Source: Capilliphycus robustus (GTDB taxonomy: Bacteria; Cyanobacteriota; Cyanobacteriia; Cyanobacteriales; Microcoleaceae). Taken from it: a stretch of DNA of 64,000 nt. The position numbers were made by a program, and so were the translations under genes. The stretch is from assembly GCF_034932365.1 (NCBI RefSeq), contig NZ_JAYGHR010000072.1:41446-105445 (forward strand), in the 5' to 3' direction. A model generated the notes under the pieces. It was not told the origin of the DNA and ran no database searches. It saw only the letters and a list, made by a program, of their open reading frames with translations. This document shows, one piece after another, positions 18,701-26,627 of the stretch (positions are counted from its first letter, which is position 1; the number at the start of each line of letters is the position of its first letter).

Positions 18701-20734
18701 CTTTTGTATAAGATCAATCAAGCGATGACGGCGGCTGAGGATTTGGATGAGGCGTTAGAAATTGCTTTATCGTTTATTTGTGAATCGATTAGTTGGGATT
18801 ATGCAGAAGCTTGGATACCGGAAGAAGAAACACAACGCCTAGAATTGTGTTCTCATTTCTATAGCAATAATCCTGATTTAGAACCCTTTTTCTTGGGAAG
18901 TAAAAAGTTAACTTTTCGCCAGAATGAAGGAGTTCCTGGGCTGGTGTGGGCGACTCAAAAACCGGAATGGTTATGCCCTTTATTAAAGCAACTTGATTCG
19001 GTTTATGTGCGTCGAGCATTGGCTGAGTCTGTTCAATTAGAAACAGCCTTGGCGATTCCAATTCAGTTAGAGACTCAAATTGTCGCTATTTTTATCTTCT
19101 ATTGTCAAAAATATCGCCAGCGAGATCAGCATTTAATTGAGTTAGTTTATTCATTAGGAAATCAACTGGCAATAACGCTTCAGCGACGACGGATTGAACA
19201 AGATGTACGAGAGTTGAACCAACGCCTTGAAGAACGAGTAAAAATCCGTACAACCGCCTTAGAAGCGAGCAACCAGGCTTTGAAAGAGGCGAAAGCAATA
19301 GCCGATGCTGCCAACCAAGCTAAAAGTACGTTTCTGGCTCAGATGAGTCACGAACTACGAACACCCTTGAATGGGATTTTAGGCTATAGCCAAATTCTCC
19401 AACAAGATAAAAGTTTAACGCCTCAACAAAAGCAAAGTGTAGCGACGATTCAAAAGTGTGGTGAACATTTACTCGACTTAATTAATGATATTTTAGATTT
19501 GGCAAAAATTGAAGCGAAAAAAATGGATTTACATCCGACTTCGGTCTGGCTTCACGGTTTTTTAGAAGAAATTGTTGCAATCTTTCGGATTAAAGCCGAA
19601 GAAAAGGGATTAAGCTGGACTTATTTAGGGGATTCGCAACTCTCTTATTTACACTGTTTAGCCGATAAAAAACGACTCCGACAAGTGTTGTTGAATCTCT
19701 TAAGTAATGCGATCAAATTTACGGAAATTGGTCAAGTGATATTCGCTGTAGAGGTTGTTTCCCCTATTGCCAACTCCAGTGAATTTGTTACACTCAGGTT
19801 TAAGGTTGAAGATACAGGAATTGGTATTCCTGACGAGGATATTGATCGCCTATTTCAGCCTTTTGAACAAGGTACGGAAGCTTACAAACAATCAGAGGGA
19901 ACGGGTTTGGGTTTGACGATTACTCAAAAACTTTTAGAGATGATGCAAACGAAACTAGAAGTTGAGAGCCAATATAATAGGGGTAGTTTATTTAGGTTTT
20001 ATCTTCAGTTACCGATTCTAGAAGTCGTCAATCAAGGTAACTACCCGAGTAAAGTCTCTAAAATCGTTATGGGGGTGAAAGGCAGATCACCGAAAATTTT
20101 GGTAGTGGATGATAAAATGGAAAACATTGTATTTTTGCAGGATTTTATGTTGTCGATTGGCTTTCGGGTAGAAATTGCTAATAATGGGAGAGCGGGTTTA
20201 GAAAAAATCAATGAATTTCACCCCGATTTAGCGATTATTGACATCGTAATGCCGGAAATGGGAGGCTTGGAAATGATAGAAGTGATTCGTCACAACTCTG
20301 CTTACAAAAATCTCAAAATTATTGCGAGTTCTGCGAGTGTTTTTAGCACCGATCAAGCGCTATGTTTTGAGGCGGGGAGTGATGCTTTTTTAACAAAACC
20401 TGTTGAGATTCAAGATTTGCTGAAAAAGTTAGAATATTTACTCAAGATTGAATGGATTTACCGGGAAGATCATCAAGAAGATGCTTCATCAGATCAGTTG
20501 ACAAATTCGGCGGATCAGTCGGAAGTTGATATTGATAATCTATTACTCGAAAATTTATATGAGTTAGCTCTAGACGGAAATATTAAACAAATTAAACAGC
20601 AAGCTCTTGACTTAATAAAAGTTGATTCAAGTTCTGCTGCTTTTGCAGAAGCTTTGCTGAGACTTGCTAATAATTTTCAAGAAAAAGAAATCTGTCAACT
20701 GATTGAAAAGTATCGGAGTCAAAACCATGAATAA
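15713..20734 (+). CDS. Hybrid sensor histidine kinase (CHASE-like, GAF, 4 PAS, GAF, HisKA, HATPase, REC)
   Basis: A 1673-residue membrane sensor. TM1 (about 31-50) and TM2 (about 286-306) bracket a periplasmic CHASE-like domain. Then come GAF (about 330-490), four PAS domains (about 498-620, 622-745, 752-865, 872-990), a second GAF (about 1000-1160) and a coiled coil. The HisKA H-box is FLAQMSHELRTPLNG with phosphoacceptor His about 1213. The ATPase shows LLNLLSNAIKFTE, DTGIGIPDEDIDRLF and GTGLGLT. A receiver (acceptor Asp about 1510, DLAIIDIVMP) and a helical tail follow. The start is a TTG with GGAGA five bases upstream; an ATG at 15758 is an alternative. It overlaps the next gene by 8 bp, so it likely controls that c-di-GMP enzyme. 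A G8 run lies in the TM2 codons. Confidence 0.93.
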   Translation: MTPDKKNRRKKSTNFMGFQLQHLQKTWLKSPWLSVLVGLNFSIVAMVLGRQVMMRERSQFLELIQSESQAIEVALKSRLGDKILTLEHMGERLILWSEQVPNLWQTDSKSYLKSFPYLLALARVDPDFQVISVIPTLKTDNVTRLNDQIKLQQQRVITQSKIFAETQISDRVELNYFNQTLKVGLLVYVPLFKDQIFQGWLVAVIDVDCLFNKLLTELAKIPNYHIVLVEDGNKIYNTNPPKETGKISPQQIAYTQILPVEVAGASWKLEIIPSSKILREHYSYLSTAIFWGGIPISGLLGFMVYLLQGRTRQLNDIQQLNRSLTTLSECNQALVRAKTEQELLSEICQILIKIGGFQQVRVGFVQPDDERINWVAYSRAEGSSNLACCQAVFNNRDSSITTVLQTGMYNVVCCLIDSLQQKVIYRANFPLIRRKEKNIEDLSDSSLIFSEVFGVLVLESTEKEAFEKSKISLLQELADDLTYGITSLQTRQARRESEEKFRQIAENVEDVFFVHSLNPPQMLYINPAYEKIWGRSCQEIYQRYDAWFDDIHPDDQKLILEKFTAFMNSGEFAGEYRIIRPDGEVRWILSKTFPLSSQDGEVYRTVGIAQDITAHKQAEEQLSKLSERLQLALKSGEIGIWEWDIVNNILTWDQRMYQLYGVDISNFSGVVQAWKQILHPDDRGELELLNQQVLKGEKDYDTEFRVVHPDGSIRYIKADALIQRNQTGEPLRMVGINYDITSRKHTEIALKEKKELLQNILDHIPVMIALIDSQYNILWVNQEWEKVSGYQFEEISQFDIWADAFPDPEYRQYILKKLRTKMGCWVDMKVRVRSGRITEQTWMNMYLSDRKIIAIGQDITSRKRDEEKLRESENRLRQVLENMSVMLDAFDEEGNIIAWNKACEKISGYTADEIIGNPEAIKLLYPEENYRKQMIEDWNTRGNNYSDWEWNLTAKDGKIKTISWTNISDIYPVPGWSSWGVGIDVTQRKQSEEKQRLLYKINQAMTAAEDLDEALEIALSFICESISWDYAEAWIPEEETQRLELCSHFYSNNPDLEPFFLGSKKLTFRQNEGVPGLVWATQKPEWLCPLLKQLDSVYVRRALAESVQLETALAIPIQLETQIVAIFIFYCQKYRQRDQHLIELVYSLGNQLAITLQRRRIEQDVRELNQRLEERVKIRTTALEASNQALKEAKAIADAANQAKSTFLAQMSHELRTPLNGILGYSQILQQDKSLTPQQKQSVATIQKCGEHLLDLINDILDLAKIEAKKMDLHPTSVWLHGFLEEIVAIFRIKAEEKGLSWTYLGDSQLSYLHCLADKKRLRQVLLNLLSNAIKFTEIGQVIFAVEVVSPIANSSEFVTLRFKVEDTGIGIPDEDIDRLFQPFEQGTEAYKQSEGTGLGLTITQKLLEMMQTKLEVESQYNRGSLFRFYLQLPILEVVNQGNYPSKVSKIVMGVKGRSPKILVVDDKMENIVFLQDFMLSIGFRVEIANNGRAGLEKINEFHPDLAIIDIVMPEMGGLEMIEVIRHNSAYKNLKIIASSASVFSTDQALCFEAGSDAFLTKPVEIQDLLKKLEYLLKIEWIYREDHQEDASSDQLTNSADQSEVDIDNLLLENLYELALDGNIKQIKQQALDLIKVDSSSAAFAEALLRLANNFQEKEICQLIEKYRSQNHE

Positions 20735-22730
20735 ACCCTCAAGTGCGAAAAGTAAAATTTTAATCGTTGATGATAACTCGGAAAATTTAGGGGTACTTTT
20801 TAATATTCTTGATGCAATGGGCTATGATATTCGGATTGCTCAGGATGGAGAAAGTGCGATCGCTAAAATTAAACGTCATCCACCCGAACTGATTTTACTC
20901 GATGTGATGATGCCAGGAATTGATGGATTTGAAACCTGTTCTCGCATAAAAGCCGAGCCGAGTTTAGCCGAAATTCCTGTGATTTTTATGACGGCATTAT
21001 CAGAAACAATAGATAAGCTGAAAGGCTTAAAATTAGGTGCGGTTGATTATATTACTAAACCTTTTAATACTGAAGAAATTTTAGCTCGGATTCAACTCCA
21101 TTTACAACTCTATCAAACGACTCAAAGACTGAAACAAGAAGTGATTGAACGTAGTAAAGCGGAAACCGCTTTCGCTCAACTCAATCAACAGTTAGAACAG
21201 CAGGTAAATGAACGAACAAAAGAGCTAGCTATGACGCTAGAACAGCTTCAAAAAACCCATAAAGAGTTATTATCTCGCAAGCAACAGTTAGAATATCTAG
21301 CTTGCCATGATACCTTAACAGGATTGCCGAATCGCAATTGGTTGATGTTTCGATTAGAGCATTTAATTGATCGATCAAAAGTTGATTGTGGCTTTCATTT
21401 TGGGCTGATCTATCTTGATCTCGATCACTTTAAAGTCATTAACGAGAGTATGGGGCATATTGTCGGGGATGGTTTGCTCAATCAAGTTGCTCAACGGTTG
21501 CTCCAAACTTGTACAAAATCTTTTGGTTCAGTGGTGCGTTTGGGTGGCGATGAATTTGTGATTTTATTAGAAAATATTTGCCATATTGAGCGAGCAAGTT
21601 CTTTAGCTGAAACGATTTTAAATCAGTTCAAATTGCCTTTGGAATGGGAAAATTATCAATATCATATTAATGCAAGTATTGGGATTACTCACAGTTCTTT
21701 TGGCTATGAAGAAGCCGCAGAAGTCTTGCGAGATGCAGATTTAGCGATGTATAGTGCAAAAAAAGCAGGGCGAGGCTGTCATCGAGTTTTAACGGCAAAT
21801 CTGCAAAAACAAGCCGCCTTACGGTTACAACTTGAACAAGAACTCCGAAAAGCAATCAAGAATCAAGAATTTTGCTTGCATTATCAACCAATTGTTTCTT
21901 TGACAAGCGGAGAATTAGCGGGGTTTGAAGCCTTAGTGCGTTGGCAACATCCGGAACGGGGAATGGTTTCACCAGGACTTTTTATTCCGATTGCAGAAGA
22001 AACGGGTTTAATTTATGATTTGGGAGACTGGATTTTTAATTCAGCAGTGAGTCAGTGGCGAGAGTGGCAACAACAGTTTCCGGTTTGTACTGATTTGGTG
22101 CTTCATATTAATTTGTCTCCAATTCAACTCACTCAGGACAATTTCTTTATTCGCCTGGAAGAATTGCTCGTCAAAAATAAGTTAGATCGTTCTGGTTTAA
22201 AGTTAGAGATTACCGAGAGTTGTTTAATCTCACAACAAGTCAAATCCTCTCGTGTACTTGATCAAGCCAAGTTGATGGGCTTACAATTATGTATTGATGA
22301 TTTTGGTACGGGTTATTCTTGTTTAAGTCATTTGCAAGAATTACCCCTGGACAGCTTAAAAATTGATCGATCTTTTGTGATGAATCTGGGAGAAAATGAC
22401 AAGGATGCCGCGATTGTTAGAACAATTATTGCCTTGGCGCATAATTTAGGTATGGAGGTGGTTGCCGAAGGGATTGAAACCTATGAACAATGGCAAAAAC
22501 TAAAAGCGTTGGGATGTGAATGGGGACAGGGATATTTGTTTGCTAAACCGATGAATATTCAACAAGCAACGCAAGCGATAAAATCCCTACAAGAAGGAAC
22601 TGCAATCTTGATAGAAAGTTCATCTTTTTTAAAGAGAGGAGGAGTCACCGAGTCACCGAGGAAATCAAGAAGAAGAAAGAGTCGGATTATGAGAAAGTTT
22701 TTTATCACTAATTATCCGGACATGATATAA
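20727..22730 (+). CDS. Response regulator with GGDEF and EAL domains
   Basis: REC-GGDEF-EAL protein for c-di-GMP turnover. The receiver has acceptor Asp59 in LILLDVMMPG and Lys in YITKPF. A coiled coil (about 130-185) leads to a GGDEF domain with the intact motif LGGDEFVILLEN (about residue 272) and then an EAL domain with GFEALVRWQHP (about 401), IDDFGTGYS and EGIET; all signatures look catalytically competent, so it may be bifunctional. The ATG at 20727 has GGAG upstream and overlaps the stop of the hybrid kinase, indicating translational coupling; an in-frame TTG lies at 20703. The last about 38 residues (SSFLKRGGVTESPRKSRRRK and on) are unusual, encoded partly by a tandem repeat. Confidence 0.93.
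   Translation: MNKPSSAKSKILIVDDNSENLGVLFNILDAMGYDIRIAQDGESAIAKIKRHPPELILLDVMMPGIDGFETCSRIKAEPSLAEIPVIFMTALSETIDKLKGLKLGAVDYITKPFNTEEILARIQLHLQLYQTTQRLKQEVIERSKAETAFAQLNQQLEQQVNERTKELAMTLEQLQKTHKELLSRKQQLEYLACHDTLTGLPNRNWLMFRLEHLIDRSKVDCGFHFGLIYLDLDHFKVINESMGHIVGDGLLNQVAQRLLQTCTKSFGSVVRLGGDEFVILLENICHIERASSLAETILNQFKLPLEWENYQYHINASIGITHSSFGYEEAAEVLRDADLAMYSAKKAGRGCHRVLTANLQKQAALRLQLEQELRKAIKNQEFCLHYQPIVSLTSGELAGFEALVRWQHPERGMVSPGLFIPIAEETGLIYDLGDWIFNSAVSQWREWQQQFPVCTDLVLHINLSPIQLTQDNFFIRLEELLVKNKLDRSGLKLEITESCLISQQVKSSRVLDQAKLMGLQLCIDDFGTGYSCLSHLQELPLDSLKIDRSFVMNLGENDKDAAIVRTIIALAHNLGMEVVAEGIETYEQWQKLKALGCEWGQGYLFAKPMNIQQATQAIKSLQEGTAILIESSSFLKRGGVTESPRKSRRRKSRIMRKFFITNYPDMI
22643..22658. repeat. 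AGTCACCG tandem doublet inside the 3' end of the GGDEF-EAL gene
   Basis: Two perfect AGTCACCG octamers in a row, related to the ACCGAGAC unit at 15070-15147. They encode part of the atypical C-terminal tail of the GGDEF-EAL protein and mark a probable rearrangement point. Confidence 0.65.
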
Positions 22731-22732
22731 AA

Positions 22733-22921
22733 CATATTAACTTACATTATCGTCATCAGTCACTCGGAATGATTTCAATTTCTGTCGGAGTAGCGATTTT
22801 TCCTAAACATGGATTGACTGGAGAAGCAGTTGTCAGAGCGGCTGATACTGCGCTTTATCAAGCCAAACGGGAGGGACGCGATCGCGTTGTAGTTGCTCAT
22901 TCAATTAAACTAGAGGAGTAA
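22733..22921 (+). pseudogene. C-terminal relic of a GGDEF (diguanylate cyclase) gene
   Basis: In the plus frame ending at TAA 22919-22921, the DNA encodes YRHQSLGMISISVGVAI, then FPKHGLTGEAVVRAADTA and LYQAKREGRDRVVV. This is the standard end of a GGDEF domain (ISVGVA.FP..G.....L...AD.ALY.AK..GRDRV). It has no start codon of its own, no GGDEF motif, and begins three bases after the stop of the preceding gene in another frame. It differs from the neighbouring intact GGDEF domain, so it is a remnant of a separate cyclase gene rather than a local duplication. The last 17 bp overlap the end of the converging gene. Confidence 0.75.
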
Positions 22922-23804
22922 TATCAAAGGTTAAAATATAGTCCGTTTCTCCTTCAAATTGAGACACCCGTACAAAGTAAGTTCCAGTTGTCAGTGAGTC
23001 AAAAATTAGAGATTCTGAAGCAATTCCTAAGTTTTTTGATGTTGTTAAAATTTCATCAAATTCGATCACTTCATTGGAGTTGATATCTTGTAAAATCTCT
23101 AAATCAGCATCAGCCGTTAATTGGCTTAAGCGAATACTGACTTGACTGGCTTCATTGGGAACAACAAAACGATAAAGATCCACCGGATTTTCTTCACTAA
23201 CCGACTCAATAGCCGTGCGACTTCCGAGTAACGTATCCAGTTGAAAGGCTCCCGATAAATCATTACGGGGATCTGGAGAAACGCCTAATTTTCCCTCAAC
23301 AAGTCCGAAGCGAATAAAATGTTCAAATAAACTATTGACAACGCCATCTTCTATCGTTATTATCACTTCAGGATAACGTTCTTGATAAAATAAAGCATCA
23401 AAAAATACACTCGGATTTCGTCCTTCAAATTGACCAAACTTTAAAAAGTGTTCAAAGGTTGTGAGTTGTTGTTGTTGAACAGCCGTTTGAACATCAGAAT
23501 ATTGTTCTAAATAATAAGCGGTATCAAATAAGGGGTTTGGGTTTCGTTGTTCAAACTGACCAAATAAGATAAAATGTTCCGCTTCGGTGATGGCTTCTCG
23601 TTCAACTGCACCTGCAACATCGGTATAAATCGAACGATAATAAGCTGGATCAAATAAGGGATTGGGTTGCAAACTTTCAAACTGTCCAACTTGTAAAAAA
23701 TGATCGAGTCCGCTTTCATATTCTCCCGCATTAACTGATCCTTCAACATTAGGATATTGGCTAAAATAAAAGTCTTGATCTAAGAAGTCTTCCAAGGTGA
23801 GCAT
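22905..23804 (-). CDS. Repeat protein with C-terminal PPC (pre-peptidase) domain
   Basis: 299 residues. Residues about 1-180 are four to five copies of an about 45-residue repeat with the pattern FD..YY...Y.DV..AV...HF..FGQFE.RNP, known from large secreted cyanobacterial proteins. Residues about 205-299 form a beta-sandwich PPC domain: VDLYRFVVPNEASQVSIRLS, then ADADLEILQD and GTYFVRVSQFEGETDYILTF. No N-terminal signal is visible; export by an alternative route (type I) is possible but not shown. The ATG at 23804 begins directly in the first repeat (MLTLEDFLDQDFYFSQYP). The 3' end overlaps the GGDEF relic by 17 bp. Function unknown; likely extracellular or surface. Confidence 0.8.
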   Translation of the reverse strand: MLTLEDFLDQDFYFSQYPNVEGSVNAGEYESGLDHFLQVGQFESLQPNPLFDPAYYRSIYTDVAGAVEREAITEAEHFILFGQFEQRNPNPLFDTAYYLEQYSDVQTAVQQQQLTTFEHFLKFGQFEGRNPSVFFDALFYQERYPEVIITIEDGVVNSLFEHFIRFGLVEGKLGVSPDPRNDLSGAFQLDTLLGSRTAIESVSEENPVDLYRFVVPNEASQVSIRLSQLTADADLEILQDINSNEVIEFDEILTTSKNLGIASESLIFDSLTTGTYFVRVSQFEGETDYILTFDITPLV

Positions 23805-24000
23805 AGATTGTCAATTCCTTAACGTTCTGATGGTCAGCTTTCTGTCATCATTGGAGAAATTGATCATACCATTATTTGTCAATTTGGCAAAAAAAGAATT
23901 GAAAACTTATAATTTTATTAAGAATTTAACCCATCTTAATGATAATAGATAACAATAGAGCCGAACCCGTGAGTTTAACCCCAAAAAGCGAGGTGAAATA

Positions 24001-25704
24001 ATGGCGAAATCTGCTTTAATGCGAGTCTTGCGTCAGGCTTATCGCATCGCTCAACTGTCGATAAAAACAGGAATTCCCAGCGATGAACTGTTAGGAATGC
24101 ACAACGAAGATCGCCAAACTTACGCTATTTTAAATCGTCGCCGTTTACTCCAAATCGGGCTAGCGGGTGCCAGTGCGATGGCTACTGCAACATTGGGACA
24201 ATATCGACATCGGGCTGTTGCTCAGTCTAGCATTTCTCCGGTGTTAATTGTTGGGGCGGGAATAGCAGGATTAACAGCCGCTTATCGCTTAACTCAAGCC
24301 GGAATTCCTGTAGAAATTATTGAAGCCCGTAACAAAGTGGGTGGGCGTATTAATACAGTCACAAAAGCGGCTGGAACCCCTTTAATTGCAGAATTGGGCG
24401 GAGAATTTATTAATACCGATCATACTTGTATTCGCAGTTTAGCTGAAGAATTAGGTTTAGGTTTAATTGACTTATTGGCTGTTGATGCCGGGTTAATTCC
24501 CGATACTTATTTTTTTGAAGGACGGCGAGTTTCGTTAGAAGAAATTATTAATGATTTTGTTCCGGTTGCGGCACAAGTCTCAGCCGATTTAGAAGCAATT
24601 GAAAATTTTGAAGATTATACCAGCCAAGATGAAGCCGCAATTGCCATTGATAATATTTCATTAGCCCAATATTTGAACCAAATTCCGACAACACCAACGA
24701 TTCGTCAACTCTTAAGAATTGCCTATACAATTGAATTTGGTTTGAATGCTGAAGAACAATCGCCGTTAAACTTAATTTATTATATTGGCACTGAACCGGG
24801 AACTTTTGAGATTTTTGGAGACAGTGACGAACGATTTTATCTCGATGGCGGGAGTGAACAAATCACCCAACGACTCGCTCAATTTGTCGCAGGTTCGATA
24901 CAAACAACAACGGTTTTAGAGTCAATTCGAGAACAGTCAGGCGGTCGTTTTTTGGTGAGTTTACGTTCAGGAATCAGCAGTTTTGAACGCATTTATGAAC
25001 GGGTGATACTAACCATTCCTTTTAGTGTTTTGAGAACTATAGAAATTGATGTCGAATTACCCCAAATCAAACGAGAGGCGATTGATACCGTTGGCTACGG
25101 AACAAATTCTAAAATCATTACCGGATATACTGAGAAAATCTGGCGAACTCGTTTTAATTCGAGAGGAAATATTTTCACCGATTTAGGCTTTCAAAATACC
25201 AGGGAAAGCAGCAACAGTCGTTATGCTTCTAATACAGTCGGTTTGATGACAAATTACACGGGTGGGAGTCAAGGAATAGCCATCGGCGCGGGAACAGTCC
25301 AAGACCAAGCCCAACAGTTTAATACGAATTTAGAAGCCGTATTTTCGGGTATTAATGCGGTAGCAATTCGCAATCAAGCAGAGCGTGGATTTTGGACAGG
25401 AAGCCCCTTTAGTTTAGGATCATATTTATGTTATCGACCCGGAGAATTTACCCGATTTTATGGTGTTGAAGGGGAAAGATTTGGGAATTTATTTTTCGCA
25501 GGAGAACACACCTCTTTAGAATATCAAGGCTTTATGGAAGGTGGCTGTGAAACTGGAGAATTAGTCGCTAGTGATATTTTAGAAGATGTGGGGTTAACAG
25601 AAATCGCTGAGGCGATTCGCGCTAAACTCCGGGTTAATCGTAGTCGTCGTCAGCGTCTCCCCCGTCATCCCGGTACTCGCAGAATGCAGAGACGACTACA
25701 GTAA
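24001..25704 (+). CDS. Tat-exported flavin monoamine oxidase family protein
   Basis: FAD-dependent amine or L-amino acid oxidase of 567 residues. A twin-arginine signal (NRRRLLQIGLAGASAM, about 45-62) sits after an unusual about 45-residue N-terminal extension and indicates export by the Tat system as a folded flavoprotein. The FAD-binding Rossmann motif is VLIVGAGIAGLTAAYRLTQ, followed by the family box EARNKVGGRINT, and the C-terminal flavin motif is FFAGEHTSLEYQGFMEGG. The C-tail is strongly basic (RSRRQRLPRHPGTRRMQRR). The start has a good GAGGTGA site. The substrate (amino acid or amine) cannot be decided; it would release hydrogen peroxide and ammonia in the periplasm. The downstream permease gene begins 25 bp later. 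Confidence 0.88.
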   Translation: MAKSALMRVLRQAYRIAQLSIKTGIPSDELLGMHNEDRQTYAILNRRRLLQIGLAGASAMATATLGQYRHRAVAQSSISPVLIVGAGIAGLTAAYRLTQAGIPVEIIEARNKVGGRINTVTKAAGTPLIAELGGEFINTDHTCIRSLAEELGLGLIDLLAVDAGLIPDTYFFEGRRVSLEEIINDFVPVAAQVSADLEAIENFEDYTSQDEAAIAIDNISLAQYLNQIPTTPTIRQLLRIAYTIEFGLNAEEQSPLNLIYYIGTEPGTFEIFGDSDERFYLDGGSEQITQRLAQFVAGSIQTTTVLESIREQSGGRFLVSLRSGISSFERIYERVILTIPFSVLRTIEIDVELPQIKREAIDTVGYGTNSKIITGYTEKIWRTRFNSRGNIFTDLGFQNTRESSNSRYASNTVGLMTNYTGGSQGIAIGAGTVQDQAQQFNTNLEAVFSGINAVAIRNQAERGFWTGSPFSLGSYLCYRPGEFTRFYGVEGERFGNLFFAGEHTSLEYQGFMEGGCETGELVASDILEDVGLTEIAEAIRAKLRVNRSRRQRLPRHPGTRRMQRRLQ

Positions 25705-25729
25705 GTTCAATCAAAATATACAACAAAAA

Positions 25730-26512
25730 ATGAAACGTTACTTGCACATTTTACAACTGTTTTGGAGAACTGCTATCGCGGCTGAGTTAGAATATAGAAT
25801 TAACTTTATTTTAACAACAATTAGCAGTTTAGGGAGTCTAGCAGGGAATATTTTTGGGTTGTTTTTATTTTATCGAACTGGATATAGCTTTGAAGGTTGG
25901 AGTTGGGAAGAATCATTAATTGTATTGGGAATTTTTACACTTCTGCAAGGATTCTCCGCAACAATATTAGTCCCGAATCTTAATCATATTGTCACCCACG
26001 TTCAAGAAGGAACCCTAGATTTTATCTTATTAAAACCGATGAGTAGTCAATTTTGGCTATCCACTCGCAGCGTTTCTCCTTGGGGGCTACCTGATTTTAT
26101 CTTTGGGGGTTTAATGATTGCTTATGCGAGTCGTAAACTAGATTTAAAAATTACTGATTATTTCATCAGTTTTATTCCCCTTTTATTCGGAATGATCAGT
26201 TTATATAGTTTGTGGTTTGTGTTGGGAGCAATGAGTATTTGGTTTGTGAAAATCTCTAATGTGACTGAAGTATTGAGAGGCTTATTAGAAGCAGGTCGAT
26301 TTCCGATGGTTGCTTATCCTACAGTTTATCGATTTTTCTTTACCTTCATTATTCCCGTCGCATTTTTAACGACAATTCCCGCCGAAACGCTATTAGGTCG
26401 AACCGAAGCCAGTTGGATAATCGGTTCAGGAATTTTAGCGATTCTGTTATTCTATTTTTCAGCCACATTTTGGCGGTTTGCGTTGCGGTTTTATACCAGT
26501 GCATCGAGTTAA
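25730..26512 (+). CDS. ABC-2 type transporter permease (DUF990-like)
   Basis: Integral membrane protein of 260 residues with six predicted membrane segments. The N-terminus MKRYLHILQLFWRTAIAAELEYRINF and the mid-region HIVTHVQEGTLDFILLKPMS are typical of the ABC-2 permeases (DUF990 group) that pair with a second permease and an ATPase in an ABC exporter. Neither partner is in the window, so it is an orphan locally. It follows the amine oxidase by 25 bp on the same strand, but a functional link is unproven. A bidirectional hairpin terminator follows at 26546. Substrate unknown. Confidence 0.88.
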   Translation: MKRYLHILQLFWRTAIAAELEYRINFILTTISSLGSLAGNIFGLFLFYRTGYSFEGWSWEESLIVLGIFTLLQGFSATILVPNLNHIVTHVQEGTLDFILLKPMSSQFWLSTRSVSPWGLPDFIFGGLMIAYASRKLDLKITDYFISFIPLLFGMISLYSLWFVLGAMSIWFVKISNVTEVLRGLLEAGRFPMVAYPTVYRFFFTFIIPVAFLTTIPAETLLGRTEASWIIGSGILAILLFYFSATFWRFALRFYTSASS

Positions 26513-26545
26513 TGGTTGGATTTTACACATCAAAAACCTCCTCCT

Positions 26546-26578
26546 AAAAACCCGGTTTCTTTGAGAAACCGGGTTTTT
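26546..26578. terminator. Bidirectional hairpin terminator, copy 2 of the ACCCGGTTTCT family
   Basis: Perfect 15-bp arms AAAAACCCGGTTTCT and AGAAACCGGGTTTTT with a TTG loop. It lies between the 3' ends of the converging ABC permease and adenylate cyclase genes, with T-tracts suited to both directions. Confidence 0.75.
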
Positions 26579-26627
26579 AAACTTCTATTGCTTATTGTCT
26601 ATTGCATGAGCGCCTTTTACTATACTT

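Noticed and set aside
22712..22921. GGDEF relic as a functional small gene
   Set aside because: No start codon with ribosome site, no GGDEF motif, and only the domain end remains.
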